The translations under genes and the position numbers were made by a program. A stretch of 11,065 bases of DNA from an uncultured Oscillospiraceae bacterium (GTDB lineage Bacteria > Bacillota > Clostridia > Oscillospirales > Oscillospiraceae). The notes beneath the pieces were generated by a model. That model was not told the DNA's origin. It worked only from the letters and a program-made list of their open reading frames with translations, and ran no database searches. Of this stretch, positions 1 to 5,824 are shown in pieces. Each line of letters begins with the position of its first letter. The stretch's first letter is position 1. The stretch covers positions 1 through 11,065 of the forward strand of contig CAJUCA010000072.1 in assembly GCA_910585265.1 (NCBI GenBank), written 5' to 3'.

Positions 1-2
1 TT

Positions 3-41
3 AAAATCTCCCATTTCCATACCTTACTCAAGCGCTTATGA
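3..41 (+). pseudogene. Possible C-terminus of an IS transposase, cut by the window edge
   Basis: The first bases read KISHFHTLLKRL followed by TGA, and that stop lies inside the IS-like terminal sequence at 34-54. At the opposite edge of the window a minus-strand frame ends ...RCLRL-TGA at the same position relative to the matching terminal sequence. The parallel position and the similar ending (KRL/LRL then stop) suggest the last codons of two related transposases. Only 12 residues are visible, so the IS family cannot be named. This could be chance, and the flanking sequence to the left would settle it. Confidence 0.3.
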
Positions 42-54
42 ATACAGCTTCTTA
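34..54. repeat. IS-like terminal inverted repeat, left-edge copy
   Basis: Read on the minus strand, this stretch begins TAAGAAGCTGTATTCA. It matches 11011-11031 on the plus strand (TAAGAACCTGTATTCA...) at 18 of 21 positions. The two copies are inverted relative to each other, as expected if one IS ends just inside the left edge and a related one starts just inside the right edge, both extending outward. No target-site duplication could be assigned. Confidence 0.4.
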
Positions 55-188
55 CTACCGTCTCCAAAAATAAGGTTCGTCCGCAGCGTGCAAAAATATA
101 TGTCTGCAATGATAATTCTCGCCGTTCCCAGTAGCTATTTCCATCGGGGTGTGGTATGGTCTTGCGTTGCGAAAGTAGGCGGTGCCGA

Positions 189-262
189 ATGGCAGAAAGG
201 AGATCCGACGGGGGGGTCACATCCGCAAGCGCAGCGATGGCCGCTGGAAGGGGCGGTATACA
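189..262 (+). pseudogene. Tyrosine recombinase (integrase) N-terminal fragment, frameshifted
   Basis: ATG 189 follows an AGGCGG ribosome site (177-182) and reads MAERRSDGG. It then runs into seven G (210-216), after which the expected continuation is in the next frame: GGHIRKRSDGRWKGRYT. Joined, this gives the typical start of phage/ICE integrases, the basic RKR-DGRW-GRYT strand of the Arm-DNA-binding domain. One more G, or two fewer, would restore the frame. After GRYT (262) the integrase similarity stops at once, so the catalytic domain with its R-H-R-Y residues is absent. A GTG at 182 also opens the downstream frame, but it lacks a good ribosome site. This is a non-functional relic; the family call rests on a short motif. 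Confidence 0.55.
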
Positions 263-418
263 CAGGCCGCGGCCCGGGCTCGTGCCGAGAAACGGCTGGC
301 CGCTCCGCCCAAAAAGATATCCTTCAACCGCAAACAGTTCGTCTCTTATCTGGAAGGGCACAGCGATGGGGAGATCGAGGCCCTGTTTCTGGAGTCCTTG
401 CGGGAGCGGGTGGGTTAA
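263..418 (+). pseudogene. Unassigned coding fragment between integrase and coupling-protein relics
   Basis: The frame that carries the end of the integrase motif stays open to TAA 416-418 and encodes an Ala/Arg/Lys-rich linker, then KKISFNRKQFVSYLEGHSD and a short helix ending ESLRERVG. The second part looks like real coding sequence (mixed hydrophobic/charged helix pattern), but I do not recognise the family. It is most likely the C-terminal tail of a gene joined in frame to the integrase start by a deletion. The coupling-protein frame starts immediately after its stop, in a different frame. Confidence 0.35.
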
Positions 419-419
419 T

Positions 420-1385
420 TGGCTGGCCATCTTCCAGAACAAGCTGGTGGACGCCATCACCCGGAACCACGATGTGGACCTGCTGCTGCCGGGGCAGAAG
501 CCCTGCGCCTACTTCGTCATCATCTCCGCCCAGGACAGCGCGTACCGCTTCCTCAGCTCCCTGTTCTTCTCCCTGGCCCTGCCCCGGCTGTCCGACTACG
601 CCCGGCTGAAGGGCGAGGGGGGCCGTTTGCCGGTGCTGGTGAACTTCTGTCTGGACGAATACTGCAACATCGGCTACATGGACGGCATCGCCGACGCCCT
701 CAACAGCATCCGGGGCTTCAATATGAGCTGCCAGGTGGTGGTACAGTCCCTCTCCCAATGGCAGGAAAAATATCCGGGCAAAGAGTGGGAGAACCAGCTG
801 GCCACCTTCGATCAGACACTCTACATGGGGTGCAACGACTGGACTTCGGCGGACTACATCTCCAAGAAGTGCGGCAAGGTGACCATTGCCCTCACCAGCC
901 AGTCCAAGCCCCAGCCGCCGCTGTACGGCTTCGTCTACGGCAACACCCGGCCCTACTCCCAGACCAGGAGCAGCACCCAGCGGGAGCTGATGCAGCCGGA
1001 TGAGATCCTGCGCCTGGACCGCCGCCAGTGCATCGCCCTGTTCCAGGGCCGGAAGCCCGCCCTGCTCTACAAGCTGACGCCGGAGGAGCTGCCGGGGTAC
1101 GGGGAGCTGAAATCCTGCCGAGTGGCGGACTACACGCCGGAGTGGAGGCTGCGGGAGGAAGAAAAGCAGGCGCGGACAGGAAAAGAGGCGGCCCCGCCGG
1201 ATGTGCCCGGGAAGGAACCGCCTGGGCCGGCTAAGCAGCCCGATCCCGAGGAGGAACCAAACCCGTCCCAGGGCCTGGAGTATCAGCTCACCGGCAAGAG
1301 CAAAGGTCTTGGCATGGTGGAGCTGGGGCCGGACGGCGTGGTGGGCGGGGATGTTGAGGACGAAGAAATCCCGCCGGGAAGATGA
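420..1385 (+). pseudogene. VirD4/TraG-type conjugative coupling protein, C-terminal part only
   Basis: Coupling proteins are inner-membrane ATPases that deliver the relaxase-DNA complex to a type IV secretion channel. Homology begins abruptly at about WLAIFQNKLVDAITRNHDVD and continues to the end. CLDEYCNIG (about 648-674) corresponds to the Walker B/DE motif (usually LLDEFANIG). It is followed by the segments typical of the C-terminal nucleotide-binding half: SLSQWQEKYPG, LYMGCNDWTSADYISKKCG and the ELMQPDEIL-RLDR-QCIALFQGRKP stretch. The last ~80 residues are a Pro/Glu-rich tail. The N-terminal membrane helices and Walker A are missing, and the reading frame continues upstream only through unrelated sequence, so the protein should not function. 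The form is that seen in ICEs of gut Clostridia. Confidence 0.82.
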
Positions 1386-1396
1386 TCCCGGCGGGA
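1369..1396. terminator. Perfect hairpin at the coupling-protein stop, between convergent genes
   Basis: TCCCGCCGGGA (1369-1379) and TCCCGGCGGGA (1386-1396) are perfect complements separated by six bases that contain the TGA stop of the coupling-protein relic. It lies between convergent genes, five bases past the toxin stop on the other strand, so it could end transcription from both sides. There is no long T run, so termination strength is uncertain. Confidence 0.5.
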
Positions 1397-1400
1397 GCGT

Positions 1401-1712
1401 TCACTTTAACAATTTGGGATAATCCGTGGTTCCGTTGACAATGCGGTAAACAAACACCACATTGTCAATCACGCGGTATACCGCTACATAGATTTTCGTC
1501 AGCACCAGCTTGCGGTAGCCTTGCACAGCCAGTTCCGGATCGGGATGGGGCGGCCCCATCAACGGAAATTCGGCCAGTTTTTCTACCCTGTCTAAAATCT
1601 TATCTGTAATGCGTTGGGCAGAATCTACGCCGACCTTCTCCAAATGAAAGCCAGCGATCTTGTCCACGTCCCGCCATGCGGCGGCAAGCAGTTCCACACG
1701 GCATTTAGGCAT
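1401..1712 (-). CDS. ParE/RelE-family toxin of a type II toxin-antitoxin pair
   Basis: This is a 103-residue protein with the compact fold pattern of the RelE/ParE superfamily: an N-terminal strand and helix (VELLAAAWRDVDKIAGFHLEKVG), a second helix (ITDKILDRVEKLAEFPLMG), then the basic strand RKLVLTKIYVAVYRVIDNVVFVYRIVNG. The family includes mRNA-cutting RelE and gyrase-poisoning ParE; the sequence alone does not decide between them. The R-Y-R...V-G-T ending is typical. ATG 1712 overlaps the end of the antitoxin gene by 8 bases, the usual arrangement for translational coupling. It is intact, unlike its neighbours on both sides, which fits persistence of a TA pair inside a decaying element. 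Confidence 0.85.
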   Translation of the reverse strand: MPKCRVELLAAAWRDVDKIAGFHLEKVGVDSAQRITDKILDRVEKLAEFPLMGPPHPDPELAVQGYRKLVLTKIYVAVYRVIDNVVFVYRIVNGTTDYPKLLK

Positions 1713-1971
1713 GGCTGTATTTCTCCTTCAGCCTGGTCCGTGCTTCATCCACTGTGATAGTCGGGGCCCCGGCCAGGCGTTCCGCCTCCGCAGCCAGAAT
1801 GCTGGCGCGGTGGGCAAGCATCTTCTCCCGCTCCTCATAAGCCTCGATGCTCATATAGACGCCATCAGCCTGACCCTTGTTTGTGATGAAGATGGGTTCG
1901 CCGGTTTCGCGGGCCAGAGAGGAAATTTGCAGGTATTCGTTCCGCAAGGCGGTAGACGGCTTAATTGTCAT
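1705..1971 (-). CDS. Phd/YefM-type antitoxin
   Basis: This is an 88-residue protein. The N-terminal part (MTIKPSTALRNEYLQISSLARETGEPIFITNKGQADGVYMS as a pattern) has the DNA-binding and dimer strands of Phd/YefM antitoxins, which bind their own promoter. The C-terminal part is a charged helix region (residues ~42-70) and a tail VDEARTRLKEKY that would wrap around the toxin. ATG 1971 was chosen because AAAGGGGG lies just upstream on the minus strand; the open frame runs further upstream without a ribosome site. It precedes and overlaps the toxin gene. The promoter at 2003-2031 has two palindromes suited to autoregulation by the antitoxin or the complex. Confidence 0.85.
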   Translation of the reverse strand: MTIKPSTALRNEYLQISSLARETGEPIFITNKGQADGVYMSIEAYEEREKMLAHRASILAAEAERLAGAPTITVDEARTRLKEKYSHA

Positions 1972-1987
1972 AGCACAACCCCCTTTG

Positions 1988-2002
1988 AATTGTTCCACAA
2001 TT
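1988..2002. promoter_or_regulatory. Candidate operator 2 (palindrome at the transcription start)
   Basis: AATTGT-TCC-ACAATT is a perfect 6-bp inverted repeat immediately downstream of the -10. Its sequence differs from that of operator 1, so the two may bind different partners, or one may be a chance AT-rich palindrome. Confidence 0.4.
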
Positions 2003-2031
2003 AGTATATCAGCTTTCTGATAGATATGCAA
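2003..2031 (-). promoter_or_regulatory. Sigma-A-type promoter of the toxin-antitoxin operon
   Basis: On the minus strand, TTGCAT (2026-2031) and TATACT (2003-2008) are spaced by exactly 17 bases. The start of transcription would fall near 1995, just ahead of the antitoxin ribosome site. No other good promoter is seen for the pair. Confidence 0.65.
2007..2022. promoter_or_regulatory. Candidate operator 1 (palindrome in the promoter spacer)
   Basis: TATCAG-CTTT-CTGATA is a perfect 6-bp inverted repeat that fills most of the spacer between -10 and -35 and overlaps the edge of the -10. This is the position where Phd/YefM-type antitoxins bind to repress their own operon. Binding is inferred. Confidence 0.5.
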
Positions 2032-2070
2032 GGGCTTTGCCCAACTTAACGAATGATAGGAGGAATCCCC

Positions 2071-2466
2071 ATGAGGGCTGCGGCCATGAAAGAACGCCCG
2101 TCCTTCCCGCTGATGCGGCAGACGGACGTGCAGAGTATTTACCATATGCAGATGCCCCGTTGGCTGTTTTCCGATCCTCGGTACGCCGGCATGAGCCTGG
2201 ATGCCAAGGTGGCCTACACCTTCCTGCTCAACCGCTTCCAGCTCTCCCGCCGGAACGGCTGGGTGAACGACCTGGGGGAGGTATTCGTGGTCTTTCCCCG
2301 GAAGGAGCTGGCCCGGGAGCTTGAGAATGCCATCGAACGGTTCTACCTTGCGGACAGCTTCCGAGTATCTTGCGGCAGGAACAGCGGGAGCAGCAGCCCC
2401 GCAGAACGCAGGATATGGAGCGGTAACGGACAGGGCGGCGGGATAGCCACCGCCGCCCTGCTTTAA
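2071..2466 (+). pseudogene. RepA_N-type replication initiator, N-terminal domain only
   Basis: ATG 2071 sits 7 bases after a perfect AGGAGG (2058-2063). Residues ~6-85 match the RepA_N domain of plasmid/ICE initiators: a motif like FPLMRQTDVQSIYHMQMPRW followed by LFSDPRYAGMSLDAKVAYTFLLNRFQLSRRNGWVNDLGEVFV and a short stretch ending FPRKELAREL. Full proteins continue with a winged-helix segment and a C-terminal domain. Here the similarity ends at about codon 85 and the remaining ~45 residues are low-complexity Ser/Arg/Gly that look like another gene read out of frame. The start region and ribosome site are intact, so a truncated protein may be made, but it should not initiate replication. Confidence 0.75.
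2367..2426 (+). pseudogene. Possible C-terminal tail of a lost gene
   Basis: In the frame next to the RepA one, this stretch reads ILRQEQREQQPRRTQDMER then TAA, a charged Gln/Arg-rich helix typical of protein C-termini (conjugative relaxases often end this way). It is followed 4 bases later by a strong terminator. The most likely history is that a deletion joined the start of the initiator gene to the end of another gene. The gene's identity is a guess. Confidence 0.3.
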
Positions 2467-2470
2467 TTTT
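2431..2470 (+). terminator. Rho-independent terminator
   Basis: CAGGGCGGCGG (2431-2441) and CCGCCGCCCTG (2450-2460) form a perfect 11-bp stem with an 8-base loop, followed by CTTTAATTTT. It ends transcription through the replication-initiator relic and separates it from the convergent gene that stops at 2495. Confidence 0.75.
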
Positions 2471-2494
2471 CTTCAATCCGATAAAATGAAATTG

Positions 2495-3187
2495 TTAAGG
2501 GCGTTGGACAGAAATATATACCTTTTCTGTTCCATTACTTTGCACTCCCCAAAAATAAATACGGTTTGATACAAAGAGATCATACCATGAAAAAAGAGAT
2601 TTGCCACCAGGTGCAAAAGGATTTGCTTGTTTTGAAGCCGTGGATAAAGTAGGAAAACGAAGTTCTTCTTTTACTTGTAACAACAAAATAGGGTTTTCAA
2701 CTCCGGCTATTGTATTTGGCTTTTCTGACATCCCCATAATCCAAATTGGACGCCCACCTATTACAAACTCCCAATCTTTCTTTGCTTGTTTTTCTGGGAC
2801 GGTTTGTAATGCTTGAAAAGCAACTTTTTCTTGATAAGTATCAACTATTTTACCAAGCGGTGTATCGAATACAATAATGCGGAAATTGCGCTCATAATTT
2901 CTCAAAAATTCTTCAGAAATATCTGCATCTGCTATCTGTTGAGGCAGTTCTGGAATACAATATTTATCATGCCATGTTTCAACGCAATAAAATACAGCCA
3001 TAGATTTTCCAGCCCACTTATGGCCTTGCGGAAAAGCCACTTGAAACATAAATGTCAATTCTTTTCCGCACAATTCACATTTTGGAACGTCTACATCGGG
3101 CGGCAGTTTAGGCTTTCCTCCGATAAAGGAATCCCATTCATCTATTTGCACACAATCTCTGACTATTTCTAATTTCCAAGACTTCAT
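2495..3187 (-). CDS. Possible DUF1963/YwqG-like cytoplasmic protein, AT-rich passenger
   Basis: A 230-residue soluble protein with no signal peptide or membrane helix. The early segment SFIGGKPKLPPDVDVPKCEL is like the GG-P-LP entry of DUF1963 (YwqG) proteins, and the later FQVAFPQGHKWAGKSMAVFYC fits a second strand of that fold. A CELC pair at residues ~36-39 and C at ~68 could bind a metal. The family's function is not known. ATG 3187 was chosen over an in-frame TTG 21 bases upstream; GGAGG lies 11 bases before the ATG. The gene is clearly richer in A/T than its neighbours, suggesting separate acquisition. It has its own promoter and is alone in orientation. The family call is tentative. 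Confidence 0.55.
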   Translation of the reverse strand: MKSWKLEIVRDCVQIDEWDSFIGGKPKLPPDVDVPKCELCGKELTFMFQVAFPQGHKWAGKSMAVFYCVETWHDKYCIPELPQQIADADISEEFLRNYERNFRIIVFDTPLGKIVDTYQEKVAFQALQTVPEKQAKKDWEFVIGGRPIWIMGMSEKPNTIAGVENPILLLQVKEELRFPTLSTASKQANPFAPGGKSLFSWYDLFVSNRIYFWGVQSNGTEKVYISVQRP

Positions 3188-3241
3188 AGCTGTCGTATCC
3201 TCCGCCAAGTATCGGAATTTATTGATTGGCTTACAACATCA

Positions 3242-3270
3242 AGTATAGCATATCTCCCCGCCACAGACAA
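3242..3270 (-). promoter_or_regulatory. Promoter of the AT-rich gene
   Basis: On the minus strand, TTGTCT (3265-3270) and TATACT (3242-3247) are separated by exactly 17 bases. This places a start about 50 bases upstream of ATG 3187. Confidence 0.55.
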
Positions 3271-3684
3271 TCCCCGTTCTATGCCGTTCCGCCTATCCAG
3301 ACCGTCAAGGGACGAGTAGTATTTTTTCGCACAGGGCGCAAAAAAATCTCCACTCTTACCCTTTGACCATCTGGATTTTTGCCGTTGCCATTTCGCCGCC
3401 GAAAACGGGGAACAGGATTTGACAACCCTGCCTCCGGCTTTCGTCCGCTTCATTTTAGCGGAAAACCGTCTGCACCACTGCGGCGGCTGACAGTAGGCTT
3501 TGCGGTGGCTCTGCCCCCGTGCTCCAGCCTCGCCCAAAGGACAGGATAAGGGCAGGAACGTCCCCGGCGGGTGTAGACAATTAGGCTTGCGGTACAGCCC
3601 TCAGCCCCGCATGAATACGGGCTTTCGGCGCATTGTAAACCCCGGTGCGGGGCATATCATCCCTGATACAGAAGGAACTTATAT
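3271..3684. other. Gene-free spacer with GC-rich repeats
   Basis: No convincing gene was found. A minus-strand open frame across 3184-3537 is rich in Trp, Cys, Arg and Lys, has no ribosome site, and runs across the promoter at 3242-3270. The right part holds inverted repeats: GCCCCGCA (3604-3611) pairs with TGCGGGGC (3646-3653), and a competing short hairpin CCCCG-GTG-CGGGG occupies 3640-3652. They could be a terminator or the edge of the element that brought in the upstream genes. I cannot assign a function. Confidence 0.4.
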
Positions 3685-3713
3685 TTGAAGGGACTACGCA
3701 AAGCTGTTATAAT
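3685..3713 (+). promoter_or_regulatory. Sigma-A promoter of the ECF sigma/ABC cluster
   Basis: TTGAAG (3685-3690) and a perfect TATAAT (3708-3713) are 17 bases apart, giving a start near 3720 and a ~65-base leader before the sigma-factor gene. This suggests basal housekeeping transcription of the cluster in addition to any autoregulation. Confidence 0.65.
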
Positions 3714-3788
3714 GATTTTCAGATAAACTTGGCCCATGCGTGGTTGAAAGAAGCTGCTACAGTATAGAAATAGGAAGGGGCCGATACT

Positions 3789-4292
3789 ATGACCCAGGAT
3801 ATCCGCTTATGGATAGAAGATTTTTACCGGGAGAACTATCAAAAACTATTCGCCTACGCATATTCGATTTTGAGAAATCAAATGGATGCGGAAGCCGCCG
3901 TGCAGGAAGCCTTTGCCGTGGCCTGTGAAAGTCCAGCGGCATTATTCCATAGTGAAAATCCGATTGGCTGGATAACAAAGACAGTACGGCACCGGGCCCT
4001 GCGGATCATAGATGAACGCAGGCGCACAGACGCGCTTCTTGTGGCCTTAAAAGCCCTTGCGCCCAAGCTTGGGGAAACAGGACAGGAGCGGGACGGCGTG
4101 GAACTGCTGTTGTTTTCCCAGTCTGTTGTCTCGAAAGAGGAATTTGATTTTTTCCTGCGGATAGCCCACGGAGCCGCGACGATTTCAGAGGAATCCCAAC
4201 GGCTGGGGATCAAACTGCCCGCGTGCTATAAACGATTCGAGCGTATTCGAGACAGACTGCAACAGACCCTTGGCAAATACTACAAATACTGA
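3789..4292 (+). CDS. ECF-type RNA polymerase sigma factor
   Basis: A 167-residue alternative sigma factor that would direct RNA polymerase to a specific regulon. Sigma region 2 spans residues ~8-75: FYRENYQKLFAYAYSILRN, then the AEAAVQEAFAVAC helix that in this family contacts the -10 element, and IGWITKTVRHRALRIIDERRR. A variable linker follows (80-110). Region 4 is at ~112-163, with a helix-turn-helix in TISEESQRLGIKLPACYKRFERIRDRL that would read the -35. AGGAAGGGG (3772-3780) lies before ATG 3789. The next gene encodes a membrane protein of the matching anti-sigma type, and all genes downstream to 10679 share its orientation. Region 4 departs from the most conserved form, so sequence-specific target prediction is not possible. 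Confidence 0.85.
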   Translation: MTQDIRLWIEDFYRENYQKLFAYAYSILRNQMDAEAAVQEAFAVACESPAALFHSENPIGWITKTVRHRALRIIDERRRTDALLVALKALAPKLGETGQERDGVELLLFSQSVVSKEEFDFFLRIAHGAATISEESQRLGIKLPACYKRFERIRDRLQQTLGKYYKY

Positions 4293-4321
4293 TTCTTCTT
4301 TTTGTGCAGACTGCCAAAGTT

Positions 4322-4348
4322 CAAAAAATTCTTTCATGACTGTCTAAT
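4322..4348 (+). promoter_or_regulatory. Candidate ECF-type promoter ahead of the anti-sigma gene
   Basis: The 100-base gap between the sigma and anti-sigma genes contains CAAAAAATTCTTTC followed by TGACTGTCTAAT. An A/T tract followed by a TGTCTAA-like element is a plausible promoter for an ECF sigma factor acting on its own operon, and the position fits autoregulation. It is flanked by CTGCCA (4311-4316) and TGGCAG (4348-4353). No second copy was found elsewhere in the window, so this is weak. Confidence 0.3.
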
Positions 4349-4392
4349 GGCAGGCCGCTAAACTGCTATATAGATGCATAGGGGGACAAAAG

Positions 4393-5325
4393 ATGGAAAC
4401 TTCAAACAAGCACAATCAAAATGAGTACAGCTACTTGCGCCGGCTTCCCATCGACAAGCTGTTGGAGCTGCTGGCCCTCGCGCCGTCGCTCTCAGACAGG
4501 CCGGAGGACGAAGCGTATGTAGATGCGCTGGAGGAGGCGATCATCGAAAAAGAAAACGAAAACCCCACAGGATTTTTCCCCGATGTAGACCAGCAATGGG
4601 AACAGTTTGTGGCCCACTACCTGCCTGAGGTGGATCAGGCGGCGTCTGAACCTGAGCCTGCGGAGCACGCGGATACCCCGCAGACCAACCGGCACGTCCC
4701 CCAACAGCGTGTCATTCGGCTCAGACAGGCAGGGCGCACGATACTGGTTGCCGCCGCCGCGATTGTCTGTGCCCTCGCCATCATGGTGACGGCCCAGGCC
4801 GCGGGTGTGGATGTGTTTGGCGTGATGGCCCGGTGGACGGAAGATGTATTCAGCTTCGGGCCGATTGCGCCGGACAGCCAAGTGTTTGATGATCCGGTTC
4901 AAGAGACGGTTAGGCCGGAGGTACAGATCCCCGATGCCGGGTTTGCGTCCTTGCAGGAGGCGTTTGACGCCTACGGCATGACGGAGGTACACGAGCCGGA
5001 CTGGCTCCCGGAGGGGTATGCCCTGGACGGTGTTGATGTGCTGGCGGTGGACGATCCATTCCTGAGATCCTTTGAAGCGGCCTATACGGACGGCGAAGGG
5101 ATTATTGGGATCGGCATCGTGAGCTATGAAGGGGAACCTGCCACCCAGGTACAGAAAATTGGCGGCCCGGTGGAATCGGCGGAGAAGAACGGCATCGTGT
5201 TCTACCATGTCGAGAACTCGGTGGGCCGCACGATTGCGTGGTACTCGGATCAGTATGAGTATTACCTCGGCGGTGATGTGGGGGACGATATCCTGTGGAA
5301 AGTTGTGGAATCCATGTTTACGTGA
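4393..5325 (+). CDS. Membrane anti-sigma-like protein with DUF4367-like C-terminus
   Basis: A 310-residue single-pass membrane protein. Residues 1-110 are hydrophilic and cytoplasmic: an N-terminal helical part (SYLRRLPIDKLLELLALAPSL) and an acidic linker, where the sigma factor would be held. One hydrophobic helix lies at ~116-135 (ILVAAAAIVCALAIMV). The exterior part starts with QAAGVDVFGVMARWTEDVFSF and ends in a DUF4367-like domain (~200-309) with the typical WLPEGYALDG entry and a final KVVESMF helix. Proteins of this shape beside ECF sigma genes in Firmicutes are taken as sensors that release the sigma factor on an envelope signal. AGGGGG precedes ATG 4393. No protease-cleavage site can be recognised. 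Confidence 0.82.
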   Translation: METSNKHNQNEYSYLRRLPIDKLLELLALAPSLSDRPEDEAYVDALEEAIIEKENENPTGFFPDVDQQWEQFVAHYLPEVDQAASEPEPAEHADTPQTNRHVPQQRVIRLRQAGRTILVAAAAIVCALAIMVTAQAAGVDVFGVMARWTEDVFSFGPIAPDSQVFDDPVQETVRPEVQIPDAGFASLQEAFDAYGMTEVHEPDWLPEGYALDGVDVLAVDDPFLRSFEAAYTDGEGIIGIGIVSYEGEPATQVQKIGGPVESAEKNGIVFYHVENSVGRTIAWYSDQYEYYLGGDVGDDILWKVVESMFT

Positions 5326-5338
5326 AAGGAGGAGCATT

Positions 5339-5770
5339 GTGAAGAAAAAATGGCCTGTTCAAATTCTGTCCGTACTGCTGTGCATGGTGATGCTGTGCGG
5401 TATCCCCGCCCATGCGGTGGAAACACGAGCAAGTGATCGAATTTTGCGTGCTGCGGCCACGCTTTCAAAAGCAAGCAATGGCGATCTCAGCGTGTTCTTT
5501 TCCGTCCGGGCCACCGGGTTCATGGAGAAGGTTGGCGCGACCGGCGTGGCAATCCAGCGCAGCTCCGGTAGCGGCTGGGTGACGGAATACACGTTCAACA
5601 CCAGCAATACCCCGATGTTGCTACGGGAAAGCACGGATCGGCATAGTATGGTGCTGACGTATTCACCGCACTTTACTGGGGCGTCCTACCGCGCTGTAGT
5701 TATGAGCTATGCGAAGGATGCGACGGGGAGCAGCACACAGCAATTGACAAGCCAAACTGTTACTACTTAA
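5339..5770 (+). CDS. Small secreted protein 1
   Basis: A 143-residue secreted protein. Start GTG 5339 is supported by AGGAGG at 5327-5332, overlapping the stop of the anti-sigma gene, so the two are probably translated in tandem. A clear signal peptide occupies residues 1-26: MKKKW, a hydrophobic core ILSVLLCMVMLCGI, and an AHA cleavage site. The mature ~117 residues are Ser/Thr-rich and strand-rich, with a RASDRIL start, an FSVRATGFMEKVGATGVAIQ motif and SYRAVVMSYAKD near the end, an Ig-like or beta-sandwich pattern often seen in small exported proteins of Clostridia. No catalytic motif and no cysteine remain after the signal peptide, and no wall anchor is seen. Its function is unknown. It could be a ligand of the adjacent sensor or a substrate of the transporter. 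Confidence 0.8.
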   Translation: MKKKWPVQILSVLLCMVMLCGIPAHAVETRASDRILRAAATLSKASNGDLSVFFSVRATGFMEKVGATGVAIQRSSGSGWVTEYTFNTSNTPMLLRESTDRHSMVLTYSPHFTGASYRAVVMSYAKDATGSSTQQLTSQTVTT

Positions 5771-5824
5771 TCCCGCCCAACAATAATGTGAGGGCTGGAT
5801 AACTCAAGTAAACTGAAGAAAAAG

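Noticed and set aside
156..419. Upstream extension of the coupling-protein frame
   Set aside because: It reads through integrase and unassigned fragments out of frame; the residues show no coupling-protein similarity before about 420.
3184..3537. Minus-strand open frame of 117 codons, rich in Trp, Arg, Lys and Cys
   Set aside because: No ribosome site, odd composition, and it runs across the promoter of the gene at 2495-3187; probably non-coding.
3560..3660. Transfer origin (oriT)
   Set aside because: Inverted repeats are present, but I recognise no nic site and no relaxase gene lies nearby.
4492..5337. Long minus-strand open frame of 281 codons
   Set aside because: Antisense shadow of the GC-rich anti-sigma gene; Arg/His/Leu-rich with no motif.
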